Source of the DNA: Foliimonas ilicis
Lineage (GTDB): Bacteria; Pseudomonadota; Alphaproteobacteria; Rhizobiales; Rhizobiaceae
DNA: 64,000 bases
Assembly: GCF_039939195.1 (NCBI RefSeq)
Contig: NZ_JBDUUH010000002.1
Span: 248,001 to 312,000, forward strand
Direction of reading: 5' to 3'
How positions within the stretch are numbered: the first letter of the stretch is position 1; each line of letters opens with the position of its first letter. This document shows, piece by piece, positions 27,158-36,263 of the stretch. The notes below the pieces were generated by a model. That model had not been told where the DNA came from, searched no databases, and saw only the letters and a list, made by a program, of their open reading frames with translations. Position numbers and translations under genes: made by a program.

Positions 27158-27874
27158 CTAGGCTCCAGTGTTCGGCGAGTGCGTGCGCGAGGACGAGGGC
27201 AAGGCGGCGAGCACGGCCGCCGCGAGACCCGTCTGGCGCGACGGAAGGCCCCGGGCTAGCGCCGAGTGCTCCAGTGCGGTCGTCGCCTCGACATAGACGC
27301 GGAACTGCGAGGGATTCTGTGGGATGGCGGACACCCCGCCTTCCGGATCGAAGGCCATCGAATGGCATGCGACGGCGGAGGTGGATGTGAAGGCGCGGCA
27401 CGTCGGCGGACGCACCTCATAGATGGTGCAGAGCCCGTCCGTTCCAAGGAACGGGCACCGATGGCGCAGCTGCGACGGATCCGGCGCCGCCTGCGCCGCG
27501 GCCGCCGCTCGCTCAAGGCTGTCCTGCAATGTGGCCAGAGCCTCCGAATCCAGGCGATCGGTCAGATAGTCCCCGATCACCTCCACGACCCCCGGCGGAA
27601 CCATGACGTACAGGTGGCAGCAGGCGGCGCAGCCTGCCCGGCAATCGCGCGTCGGCTGGTTTGGAAGATGCGTCACCAAGGCGGAGGCCGCCGCGTCCGC
27701 GATCGTCATAGCGATCAAGGCGCCTTCGGAGAGGCTTGCGGATCGCGAGAGCTCGTCCTTCAGCGTGTGATGCAGGGTGACGAAGACCCCTTCATATCGC
27801 TCCGCCAGCACCCGCATCTGTGCGCCGATGAACGCGACTTCTGGTGTAATTCGATCGGCGGCCGCTTGAGACAT
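27158..27874 (-). CDS. YkgJ-family cysteine-cluster protein
   Basis: A 238-residue protein with the YkgJ metal or iron-sulfur cluster pattern: CRAGCAACC at about 78-86 and CPFLGTDGLCTIYEVRPPTCR at about 140-160, which together give the characteristic Cys-rich motifs. The biochemical role of the family is not established. It is the first gene of a minus-strand unit with the SDR and GH15 genes. The ATG has no strong ribosome site. Confidence 0.8.
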   Translation of the reverse strand: MSQAAADRITPEVAFIGAQMRVLAERYEGVFVTLHHTLKDELSRSASLSEGALIAMTIADAAASALVTHLPNQPTRDCRAGCAACCHLYVMVPPGVVEVIGDYLTDRLDSEALATLQDSLERAAAAAQAAPDPSQLRHRCPFLGTDGLCTIYEVRPPTCRAFTSTSAVACHSMAFDPEGGVSAIPQNPSQFRVYVEATTALEHSALARGLPSRQTGLAAAVLAALPSSSRTHSPNTGA

Positions 27875-28170
27875 TGCCGCCGATGCTACTCATCCGGGTC
27901 GTTCCGAGAATGCCCAAACCTAGCGATTGCGTGCCTATTCTTCCAAATCAGCGCGGATGGATTGCTTGCGTCCCGGCGCGTCGCGGTTCGAGCAGCATCG
28001 CGCCTGGACCATCCGGCTCGCGCCTACGCCGTCGCCCGCCAGATTCGCACCGGAAAGGCCGGCCACCACGCAGCTCCGGTTTCCTCGGTTATTACGCACC
28101 GTTCACAGGTTGGCCGGGCTTTTGCGCCCAGCCAGTTGGCAATGGCCCGGACGGAGCCAGCGGGTGTTTG
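27875..28170. other. Gap with no recognisable gene
   Basis: About 300 GC-rich bases between a YkgJ-type gene and a DUF1330 gene. Several frames are open, but no translation on either strand resembles a protein I recognise. It may hold the YkgJ promoter and degraded sequence. Confidence 0.4.
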
Positions 28171-28587
28171 TCATGACTGGCTGCGGGTGGCGAAGAAGCG
28201 CCAGTTCGCGACCACCGCCAACCGATGCGGTTTGGCCGCCTGGGCGTAGATCTCGGAGTTCAGTATCTTCCGGAGGTCGGCGAAACTGTCATAGCGAACG
28301 ATGGCGATCTCGTCCCAATCGTCTTCTGGGCCAGCCAACAATCCGTGTAGTTGTGTTCCGGCATAGAGAAGTTCGGGGACAACACCGACTTGCTCCGCGG
28401 CCGCGCGAAAACCGCCGACATATCCTTCGTAATAACCGGTGCGGGCGCTCAGCTTAGCGTCTACGAAATCGGCAGGATAGTCCGGCGTCTCGCGGAACCA
28501 CAGGAGGTTGACCATAACCACCGGGCCGTCGCCGAGCGTTTGCTCTGCTTCGTCAATGGCGGCGGGCGAAAGTTCGTTCATCTGCAC
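28171..28587 (-). CDS. DUF1330 domain protein
   Basis: A 138-residue protein of the dimeric alpha/beta-barrel DUF1330 type: VVMVNLLWFRE at about 23-33, GYYEGYVGG, and the end WDEIAIVRYDSFADLRKIL. These small proteins resemble EthD-like monooxygenase/isomerase folds; function unknown. The start is the GTG at 28587, with AGGAG 6 bases upstream; an ATG two codons later is also possible. Confidence 0.75.
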   Translation of the reverse strand: MQMNELSPAAIDEAEQTLGDGPVVMVNLLWFRETPDYPADFVDAKLSARTGYYEGYVGGFRAAAEQVGVVPELLYAGTQLHGLLAGPEDDWDEIAIVRYDSFADLRKILNSEIYAQAAKPHRLAVVANWRFFATRSQS

Positions 28588-28876
28588 AGTAAACTCCTGT
28601 TAAAAAAACACGTCGGTCCGGCGGCTTGCGCAGCGCAAGGCCGGAGGCGACAAGCAAACCATAGGCGGCGGCCAGCGCACTCAGCCGGCAACTACAAGAC
28701 CATAATTGCGTAAGTTGAACGCGTTAATGAGCGCGTTCGAGATGTTCGTGGCACCATCTGAATAGCGAATCTAAACTGATCGAGTGCGACCGTTACTAGA
28801 CATGTGTCTCGTTCGGGCCGTTTGGCGATCTTGTGACGAAGGTTCGCGAAAGCCTGAGTTCGTCAGCCTGCGAAAC
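28588..28876. other. Intergenic region with a small inverted repeat
   Basis: Between the DUF1330 gene and the Tat-type aldo/keto reductase. It holds GAACGCG (28717-28723) and CGCGTTC (28732-28738) as a 7-bp inverted repeat with an 8-base spacer, a possible regulator site. No coding potential was recognised in the rest. Confidence 0.4.
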
Positions 28877-29974
28877 TCACTGAGCCGCACGAGCCCGAGC
28901 TCTTGCTTGTGCCGCTTGAATGAGTCCTTGATACTGGCCATCCTTGCCGGGATACCAAGGCATCCGTCCTATATCCGCGAAGCCAGGGATCGTTTCCATG
29001 TGCTGCACCATGCGACGGCGCATCGCCTCGTTTGGCAAAGGCCCATACATAGCTTGGGCGTTGTCCTCGGCATGCTCTGGGTTCGAGGTGCCACAAAGCA
29101 CCGTCGTGACCGCCGGATGTGCCATGACCCATTTGAGGAAGAATTGTGCCCAGGTCGCCGCCTGGAATTCGCTAGCAAAGTCCGGCAGGGGGCGGCCTTC
29201 CACCACCCTCATCAAGCGAGCCTTTTCGAGCGGCAGGTTAATGAGGACGCCGACGCCACGCGAGGCAGCGGCCGGCAGCAGACGATCCTCGGCGCTTCGG
29301 TTGAAAATCGAGTAATTCGTTTGGATGAAATCGACAGCATCAGTCTCGACTAGCGCGGTGAGTTGGTCATGCGCGACGTTTTCATTGTGGGTCGCGCCGA
29401 CGTACCGAATGCGGCCTTCTCTCTTCCAGGCCTGCATGAGGGGGAGAACCACTGCTGCATTGACGAGGGTGTGGCACTGCATGAGGTCGATGGTGTCACG
29501 CCAAATGCGCAGCCTCGACTGCTCGAAGCTCGCCACCGCATGGCTTTCGTCGCCAGCATAATCGCCCGTCGACCAAATCTTATTGGCGACAAAGATTTCC
29601 GATGCCTCCGGCGTGCCCGCCAGGAAAGCGCCAACAGACACTTCCGCCGATCCGTAAAGGGGCGACGTATCAATGACCCTTCCGCCGCCCGCCACATAGC
29701 GTCGAACGACCTCGCCAAGGTTACTACGATCGGCGCCTGGGAGGGCGTCAAAAGTCAAGAAAGTGCCGAGACCGAGTGTTGTCAGGGTCTGTTCCGTTCT
29801 CGGAATTACGCGCGTCCGAGCAGATGCAGTCGAGGTCGCAGCGCCCACCCCCGATTGAGCTTGTGCAGGCGTCCCACCGGAAATGAGAGGTGTTGTTGCC
29901 AGTATCGTGGCTCCCGTGCCTAGAGCACCGATGAAGCCGCGCCTGCTGAATCTCGATGCCAGTCGTTCGCTCAT
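28877..29974 (-). CDS. Tat-exported aldo/keto reductase
   Basis: A 365-residue aldo/keto reductase with an N-terminal twin-arginine signal (SRRGFIG, then Gly/Ala/Thr-rich to about residue 40). Catalytic residues are present: Asp and Tyr in VIDTSPLYGSAE, Lys in FVANKIW, His in MQCHTL. Export of a nicotinamide-dependent enzyme requires folding and cofactor binding in the cytoplasm, which is what Tat allows. The ATG at 29974 has AAGGAG 8 bases upstream. The AraC regulator at 30562 is on the same strand upstream. Confidence 0.88.
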   Translation of the reverse strand: MSERLASRFSRRGFIGALGTGATILATTPLISGGTPAQAQSGVGAATSTASARTRVIPRTEQTLTTLGLGTFLTFDALPGADRSNLGEVVRRYVAGGGRVIDTSPLYGSAEVSVGAFLAGTPEASEIFVANKIWSTGDYAGDESHAVASFEQSRLRIWRDTIDLMQCHTLVNAAVVLPLMQAWKREGRIRYVGATHNENVAHDQLTALVETDAVDFIQTNYSIFNRSAEDRLLPAAASRGVGVLINLPLEKARLMRVVEGRPLPDFASEFQAATWAQFFLKWVMAHPAVTTVLCGTSNPEHAEDNAQAMYGPLPNEAMRRRMVQHMETIPGFADIGRMPWYPGKDGQYQGLIQAAQARARARAAQ

Positions 29975-30561
29975 GCGACACTCTCCTTGTCGTAAGTTTG
30001 CCTCGTCACCGACCTCAGCGTCCCAGGCTGACGGCGAACCAGAAAAAGGATGATCACTGAGCGCCAGCGCGGGGTACGGCAAACCGACCTCATAAGATAG
30101 GCCGCCGGGGCCGGTTAGGGCCGCCGTGCAAGCAAGGCGTCGAGCCGTTTTAGTCCCGACGCCATTCCTCACGGGTCGCTAGCCAGTAAAACGCCGACGG
30201 GCAACAAAACGCCATGCCCAAACGCGCAAAAAACTTGCACATTCCTCCATCTGCACGGAGAAAGATAACCGGGACGAGTGTTAGCCAGCGATATTATCGA
30301 TCTAGCTGACACACCAAGAGTTATATCGCCCGACGTGCATTGCGAGAAATCCAGGGACTCGCCGAACAAGGAGTGATCAGGCGTTGCGTAGACAAGGGGC
30401 GCGCTAGTTCGGGCATCTGCAGATGCAAGCACCTCCTGCGTTCGAGCGCTTGTCGCGGCAATGCTCGCCCCACATCGAGGTAATTGTGGCTGTTGTTATA
30501 GTGGCCCGGAGCGGCGCTACGCATTGATGCGCGAGGCGCCGCCCGAATCATTCAGGCCACA
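29975..30561. other. 587-base gap with a possible AsnC/Lrp fragment
   Basis: No intact gene. On the plus strand about 30328-30411 reads ALREIQGLAEQGVIRRCVD, which resembles the end of the AsnC/Lrp-family HTH (R-x-IQ-x-L-x-E-x-GVIRR). It lies between stop codons and is too short to be sure. The remainder, near 29975-30300, shows nothing I recognise and should hold the promoter of the aldo/keto reductase. Confidence 0.35.
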
Positions 30562-31485
30562 TTACGCACTTTGCACAGTGCGACTGGCATACTCGCTGTA
30601 TAATTTCTGCTGGTTCATGACGTCCTGCTTCGGAGCGACGCCGAACGTTCGCGAATATTCTCGGCTAAACTGCGATGCGCTTTCGTAGCCGACTTTAAAG
30701 GCCGCGTCCGCCACGTTAGCCGCCTCTGACACCATCAAACGCCGCGCCTCCAGTAGGCGCAATTGCTTCTGAAACTGAAGCGGAGTCATGGAAGTCAGCG
30801 CCTTGAAGTGTTGATGGAACGACGACGGGCTCATTCGCGCCACGTCGGCCAGTTGTTCGATACGCAGAGTCTGAGCGAAGTTCACGTGCAGCATGGAGAC
30901 GGCCTTCACGACACGCTCAATGTTTGATTCCGGCAGCGCCAGCTTGCAGATTTCTGCGCCATGAGGCCCGCTCAGCAACCAATAACAGACCTCACGCATC
31001 ACGGAAGGATAAAGGATAGGAATTGACTTCGGCGCTGACAACATCCGCATCAGGCGTAGAATGCAGTCGGCAAGAGCTTCATCGACTTTACCCACGAACA
31101 CACATGGACCAGAATTAGCGGCTGGGGTCGGCGCCTCGTCCAACTGTTCCAGCACCTCGCGCATGGTCGCCACGTCGAAGTCCAAGGTGACACCAATATA
31201 GGGTGTGGTCGGACTCGCCTCGATAATCCGCCCACTGGCCGGAAGTTCGACGCTGACAACCAGACACTCCATTACGCCATATTCGAGCCGGTCCTCGCCG
31301 AAATGTATCTCCTTCGCGCCCTGAATGACCACGCAGAGCGACGGGCGATATAGTGCCCGCATTGGCATCATTGCCTGGCAGGAACGAACGATGTTGAAGC
31401 TATCGATAGGCGTCGGAAAAAGTCCCTGACCACCACCTTGTTCCTCGATGTAGGCGCTAACCGCAGCGAGCAGCGATGACGACAT
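30562..31485 (-). CDS. AraC-family transcriptional regulator
   Basis: A 307-residue regulator with an AraC_N ligand domain (about 20-175) and a C-terminal double HTH (IEQLADVARMSPSSFHQHF, then AFKVGYESASQFSREYSRTFG). The ATG at 31485 is chosen because AGGAGG lies 6 bases upstream; the open frame extends 41 codons further. It is divergent from the MFS/SDR cluster starting at 31648 and lies upstream of the Tat aldo/keto reductase, so either could be its target. Confidence 0.9.
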   Translation of the reverse strand: MSSSLLAAVSAYIEEQGGGQGLFPTPIDSFNIVRSCQAMMPMRALYRPSLCVVIQGAKEIHFGEDRLEYGVMECLVVSVELPASGRIIEASPTTPYIGVTLDFDVATMREVLEQLDEAPTPAANSGPCVFVGKVDEALADCILRLMRMLSAPKSIPILYPSVMREVCYWLLSGPHGAEICKLALPESNIERVVKAVSMLHVNFAQTLRIEQLADVARMSPSSFHQHFKALTSMTPLQFQKQLRLLEARRLMVSEAANVADAAFKVGYESASQFSREYSRTFGVAPKQDVMNQQKLYSEYASRTVQSA

Positions 31486-31647
31486 GCGAACCTCCTGTCT
31501 GGTGCCAGGCCAGCGCAGCAGACGGCCCTCGGCCGACACCGTATTGCTTTCCGTAGGAATAGGCAAGTTTCTTGAGAGTTCGGGCATTCTGATCATTGGA
31601 AACTCCATCTAGCTTGAATATGCCAGTCAAGCGGGAGTTCGAAATAC

Positions 31648-32964
31648 ATGACAGAAACTTCGACGCGGTCAATAGATTTTGCTGGGGCAGAGACGCCGGG
31701 ATTTGAGGTTTCAAGTAACGAGTACGCTCATGGATGGCGTGTTCCCGCGATACTTATTACCCTTCTCCTCATAAACGCCTTCTCGCAGATTGATCGAATA
31801 CTTCCATTCATTCTTGCAGAATCGATAAAAGCGGACCTTGGCCTGAGCGATACCCAGATGGGCCTGCTTACCGGGCTCGCCTTTGCGGTCTGCTACGCGC
31901 TTCTCTCGTTGCCGCTGGCTCGTGCGTCAGATCGCGGATCGCCCCGCTTCGTCCTAGTTTCGTGCATCCTGATCTGGAGCACCATGACTGCGCTCGGTGG
32001 GATCGCCGCGAGTTTCATGCTCCTGGCATTGACAAGGTTCGGCGTCGCTTTCGGCGAAGCCGGCGCCATCCCTTCCGGCCACGCGCTGATCGCCCGAAAG
32101 ATCAGGCCCGAACGCCGCGGCTTGGCAATCGGCCTTTTCGCCATGGGCGTCCCGCTCGGCACAATGGTCGGATTCGCCGCTGGAGGGGCGATCGGAGACA
32201 CGCTCGGCTGGCGCACTGCGATGATCGGTGCCGGATGTATCGGGATACTGATCGCCCTGTTGACCTTCGTTGTCGCGGGTTCAACACCGACGCTCAAGCG
32301 CACCGTAGCCAACAGTGAACCCTTCCTGGAATCCAGCCGACGGCTGCTTGCGTCGCCAGCATTCCGCTGGCTGTTCATCGGTGGGATCTTCGTCGGCTTT
32401 GCCGCAGCCCCGTTTTACGTCTTCTCAGCCCCGTTCCTCATTCGCACGCATGGTTTCAGCGCCAGCGAGGTTGGACTGGCGTTCGGTCTTCCGCAGGGCC
32501 TGATGGGCATCATCGGAGCGCTCCTGGGCGGACGCTGGTTCGACCGCGCGGTGAGTTCCGGAACCGGCAAGGTGCTCGGCCCGCCCGCTGTCCTCTTCCT
32601 GATCGCCAGTATGACGACAACCGCGGCCTTGTTCGTCCCCGTCGGATGGATGGCCATCCTGTTGCTGGTGCCGGGTATGCTTTCCTTCTCATTCCTGATG
32701 CCTTGGGCCTTTGGGGCTGCGCATCTGGTGGCCGGTCCGGGAAAACAGGCGCAGGCGTCCAGCCTCGTGATGATCGGCTCCGGCCTTCTCGGGCCAGCGC
32801 TCGGGCCTCTCATCGTCGGCATGGTCAGTGACGCGGCGACGACGGCGCAAATCCCCAACGGCCTCGGCCTCGGACTGCTGATCGTCCCGATTGCAACCAT
32901 CCTGACCGGGATTGCCCTGCTCATCGCGAACCAGCGCATCGCTGTCTCTCTTCGGAGGCAGTGA
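31648..32964 (+). CDS. MFS transporter
   Basis: A 438-residue 12-helix permease. It has the MFS signature loop between helices 2 and 3 (LARASDRGSPR), the charged central loop between helices 6 and 7 (about residues 205-230), and family-typical GxLLGGRWFDR in the second half. It is probably an exporter of an organic compound handled by the downstream redox enzymes. The ATG has GGGAG about 10 bases upstream. The gene is divergent from the AraC regulator and is followed closely by two Tat-SDR genes. Confidence 0.9.
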   Translation: MTETSTRSIDFAGAETPGFEVSSNEYAHGWRVPAILITLLLINAFSQIDRILPFILAESIKADLGLSDTQMGLLTGLAFAVCYALLSLPLARASDRGSPRFVLVSCILIWSTMTALGGIAASFMLLALTRFGVAFGEAGAIPSGHALIARKIRPERRGLAIGLFAMGVPLGTMVGFAAGGAIGDTLGWRTAMIGAGCIGILIALLTFVVAGSTPTLKRTVANSEPFLESSRRLLASPAFRWLFIGGIFVGFAAAPFYVFSAPFLIRTHGFSASEVGLAFGLPQGLMGIIGALLGGRWFDRAVSSGTGKVLGPPAVLFLIASMTTTAALFVPVGWMAILLLVPGMLSFSFLMPWAFGAAHLVAGPGKQAQASSLVMIGSGLLGPALGPLIVGMVSDAATTAQIPNGLGLGLLIVPIATILTGIALLIANQRIAVSLRRQ

Positions 32965-33024
32965 CGGTTGAACGCCGCCGCCGCCGCACCCCGCAGACTT
33001 CGCCCAAACATGGAGACCTGTCCA

Positions 33025-33882
33025 ATGTCTGACCCCGATAACTCTCGCCGTACGTTCCTGGCCCTTAGCGCAGCCGCTCCGGCGGCCCTCGCCCTCGGGG
33101 GTTCGGCTTCGGCCCAAACTTCCGAAGCGGGCCCCGGAGCTTTGCCGGGCTCGGGTCGAGCGGCAGTCGTGACCGGCTCGTCGCGCGGCATCGGCGCCGC
33201 CACCGCCCGCCGCCTGGCGCGTGACGGGTACGCCGTCACCGTAAACTATCTGACGAATGCCGAACTGGCGGCGCAGGTCGTTCGAGACATTGAGGCAGCC
33301 GGTGGCCGCGCCATTTCCCGCCAGGCCGATGTCGCTGATCCCGCCGCCGTTCGAGCCTTGTTCGACGCAAACGACGAAGCGTTCGGCGGCTTGGACGTCG
33401 TGGTCAACAACGCCGGCATCATGAACCTCGCACCCTTCGCCGAAATGACCGATGGAGCTTTCGACCGGATGATGGCGACCAATGTGAAGGGCAGCTTCAA
33501 TGTTCTTCGCGAAGCCGCCAGACGAACACGTGATGGCGGCCGGATCATAAGTTTGAGCTCCGGCGCCGCCGCCCAGAGACCGCCCGCCTACGGTCCCTAT
33601 GCGGCGACAAAGGCGACCCAGGAGGCTTACTCCGGCTCACTTGCCAAAGAACTGGGTCAGCGCCGTATCGCGGTCGTTCCTATCGCTCCGGGTGCAGTCA
33701 ACACCACACTGTTCACCGGCGGCAGATCGCAGGAGTTCGTGCAAGGCATCATCAGCCAGACGCCCTTTCAGCGCTTGGCCGAGCCCGAGGATATCGCCAA
33801 CGCCATTGCCGCCCTCTGCACGAGCGATCTGCATTGGATCAACAGCGGCCAGCCGATTCACGCCAACGGCGGATTGGGCTGA
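33025..33882 (+). CDS. Tat-exported SDR (copy 1 of tandem pair)
   Basis: A 285-residue protein: a twin-arginine signal (SRRTFLALSAAAPAALALGG) and then a complete classical SDR with TGSSRGIGAATARRLA, NNAGIMN, catalytic Ser in LSSG and Tyr-x3-Lys in YAATK. SDRs are normally cytoplasmic, so periplasmic targeting is unusual. The ATG at 33025 has GGAG 10 bases upstream. The gene at 34063 is a close paralogue: the signal and the first two thirds are nearly the same, while the last third differs, suggesting changed substrate specificity after duplication. Confidence 0.87.
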   Translation: MSDPDNSRRTFLALSAAAPAALALGGSASAQTSEAGPGALPGSGRAAVVTGSSRGIGAATARRLARDGYAVTVNYLTNAELAAQVVRDIEAAGGRAISRQADVADPAAVRALFDANDEAFGGLDVVVNNAGIMNLAPFAEMTDGAFDRMMATNVKGSFNVLREAARRTRDGGRIISLSSGAAAQRPPAYGPYAATKATQEAYSGSLAKELGQRRIAVVPIAPGAVNTTLFTGGRSQEFVQGIISQTPFQRLAEPEDIANAIAALCTSDLHWINSGQPIHANGGLG

Positions 33883-34062
33883 ACACGGACACTATCGGAA
33901 CGACCCTTTCGACATCAGCGCGCATGGTGCGGTCAGCTTAGTAGCCGCCGCCCGATCGTAGGGCTCGTCGCGGAGGCCAGTTGGCCAGTGTCCTGCGACA
34001 CGCTGAACGCCGCCGCATCTAATCCAAGCAGCCACTGCAGCAGACTCAAGGAGACCCCCTGA

Positions 34063-34914
34063 ATGACCGATACTGATAACTCCCGTCGCACGTTCATGGC
34101 CCTAGCTGCCGCCGCGCCCGCAGCCCTTGCCATGGGAAGCGCGGCTTCGGCCCAGACATCCGCGGGCGGAACAAGCACCCTGCCTGGCGCTGGCCGCGCC
34201 GCTGTCGTCACGGGCTCTTCGCGCGGCATTGGCGCCGCAACCGCCCGCCGCCTGGCGCGCGACGGCTATGCCGTTACCGTGAACTACCTCACCAACCGCG
34301 ATCTGGCGGCCCAGGTCGTCCGCGACATCGAAGCGGCTGGCGGCCGCGCCATCGTCCGCGAAGCCGACGTCGCGGATCCCGCTGCCGTCAAGGCTCTCTT
34401 CGACGCCAACGACGAGGCCTTCGGCGGGGTGGATGTCGTCGTCAACAACGCCGGAATCATGAACGTCGGGCCGTTCGCTCAGATGACCGACGCGGCGTTC
34501 GACCGGATGATCGCCACCAATGTGAAAGGCAGCTTCAACGTACTGCGCGAAGCGGCTCGGCGTACTCGGGATGGCGGCCGGATCATCAGCCTGAGCTCGA
34601 GCATCATCAAGACACCTCCGCCCGGAACGGCCGCCTATGCTGCCACAAAGGCTACGCAGGTACTTTATTCCGGTGTGCTCGCGAAGGAACTTGCCGGCCG
34701 CAACATCTCGGTCAACTCCGTAGCACCCGGAGCAGTTGATACGCAGCTTCTCCGCCAGCACGGCGAAGAGGCGCTCCGAGGCATTCCTGAGCAGACGCCG
34801 CTCGGTCGCCTGGGACTGCCAGACGATATCGCTAACGTCATTGCCCTTCTGTGCTCTCAGAACGGCGCCTGGATCGACGGCCAAAACGTCTTTGCGAATG
34901 GCGGCCTCGGTTAA
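34063..34914 (+). CDS. Tat-exported SDR (copy 2 of tandem pair)
   Basis: A 283-residue paralogue of the preceding gene, with the same twin-arginine signal plan (SRRTFMALAAAAPAALAMG), TGSSRGIG, NNAGIMN and YAATK. The two match closely to about residue 190 and diverge in the C-terminal substrate loop. AAGGAG precedes the ATG by 9 bases. Upstream DNA also partly matches the region before copy 1 (GAACGCCGCCGC), so the duplication included the leader. Confidence 0.87.
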   Translation: MTDTDNSRRTFMALAAAAPAALAMGSAASAQTSAGGTSTLPGAGRAAVVTGSSRGIGAATARRLARDGYAVTVNYLTNRDLAAQVVRDIEAAGGRAIVREADVADPAAVKALFDANDEAFGGVDVVVNNAGIMNVGPFAQMTDAAFDRMIATNVKGSFNVLREAARRTRDGGRIISLSSSIIKTPPPGTAAYAATKATQVLYSGVLAKELAGRNISVNSVAPGAVDTQLLRQHGEEALRGIPEQTPLGRLGLPDDIANVIALLCSQNGAWIDGQNVFANGGLG

Positions 34915-35050
34915 ATTCCGCGCGAACGGGGTGTGGGCCTCAGCCGCTGCTCTTGGAAGCATCGAGATCACAGGTGGCTGGACCAAGGATTGGCCGTCAA
35001 GGCAAACGAGTGACCCCAAGCTTTGCGTCATCTTTAGAAAGGACTGCATC

Positions 35051-36100
35051 ATGAAATACAAGACACTCGGCAACACCGGCCTGTTCGTATCGGAACTCTG
35101 CCTCGGTTCGATGACGTTCGGGGGCAAAGGTGTCTGGGCGAACATGGGCAATGTTCAGCAGGAGGACGCGCAAGCTCTTATTGCGCGCGCATTCGAACAC
35201 GGCGTCAACTTCATCGATACCGCCGACATCTATTCCAACGGCGCGTCGGAGGAAATCGTTGGCCAGTCACTGAAGAATCTAGGCGTTCGCCGCGAAGACG
35301 TTGTGATCGCCACGAAGGTGAACGGTCCGGTCGGGGCGAGCCCAAACGACGCGGGCAATTCGCGCGGGCATATCCTCGACAGCGTGAAGGCGAGCCTGAA
35401 GCGCCTCCAGGTCGACCACATCGATCTCTATCAGCTCCACAACATCGACACCGTGACGCCGATCGAGGAGAGCCTTGCCGCGCTCGACACGCTCGTGAGC
35501 CAGGGTCTGGTCCGCTATGTCGGCGTGTCCAACTGGTCGGCCTGGCAGATGGCCCGCGCGATCGGGCACAGCGAACGCCTGAACCTGGCGAAGATCGCGA
35601 CGACGCAGAATTACTACACGCTCGTGGGCCGTGATCTCGAACGCGAGATTGTTCCGCTCATCAAGGCCGAGAAGCTTGGTCTCTTGGTATGGAGCCCGCT
35701 GGCCGGCGGCTTGCTCAGCGGCAAGTTCGGGCGCGACAAGCAAGCCCAAGACGGCAGCCGACGCACGACCTTCGACTTCCCGCCCGTCGCGATGGATCGC
35801 GCCTACGACGTGATCGATGTCATGGAAAGGATCGCAGCCGACAGGAGCGTCAGTGTCGCGCAGATCGCACTCGCCTGGCTGCTTCACCAGCCGCACGTCA
35901 CGAGCGTGATCATCGGCGCCAAACGTATCGATCAGCTCGACGACAACGTCGGTGCGACCGAGGTGATGCTTACTGCGGACGACCTCGCCGCGCTCAACGC
36001 CGTCAGCGGGATTGCGCCGGAATATCCGGCCTGGATGCAGCGCGTGCGCGAGGTACCACCGAGGCCGCCGCTGGTCGCAGCTCCGGTCACCACCGACTGA
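35051..36100 (+). CDS. Aldo/keto reductase (YajO/Tas-like)
   Basis: A 349-residue cytoplasmic aldo/keto reductase: LGNTGLFVSELCLGSMTFGG at the start, catalytic Asp and Tyr in FIDTADIYSNGASE, Lys in IATKVNG and His in YQLHNID, then YVGVSNWSAWQ and the NADP site near SVIIGAKRIDQL. It has no export signal, unlike the paralogue at 28877. AAAGGA lies 9 bases before the ATG. It follows the two SDR genes at 136 bases and probably belongs to the same inducible set. Confidence 0.9.
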   Translation: MKYKTLGNTGLFVSELCLGSMTFGGKGVWANMGNVQQEDAQALIARAFEHGVNFIDTADIYSNGASEEIVGQSLKNLGVRREDVVIATKVNGPVGASPNDAGNSRGHILDSVKASLKRLQVDHIDLYQLHNIDTVTPIEESLAALDTLVSQGLVRYVGVSNWSAWQMARAIGHSERLNLAKIATTQNYYTLVGRDLEREIVPLIKAEKLGLLVWSPLAGGLLSGKFGRDKQAQDGSRRTTFDFPPVAMDRAYDVIDVMERIAADRSVSVAQIALAWLLHQPHVTSVIIGAKRIDQLDDNVGATEVMLTADDLAALNAVSGIAPEYPAWMQRVREVPPRPPLVAAPVTTD

Positions 36101-36263
36101 GATCGGATCTGGGTACTCCCCCATTCCCTCAGATCCGATGGAGGACGCCGCACGCCCCCAATGAAGCGGCGGCCTCCAAGGCCACCGAAGGCGACCCTCG
36201 ACCGAGGAGCGTCCTCGGTGGCCTCACCTGGGCTCGCGGCCCAACCAAACGAAAGGACCTTCG

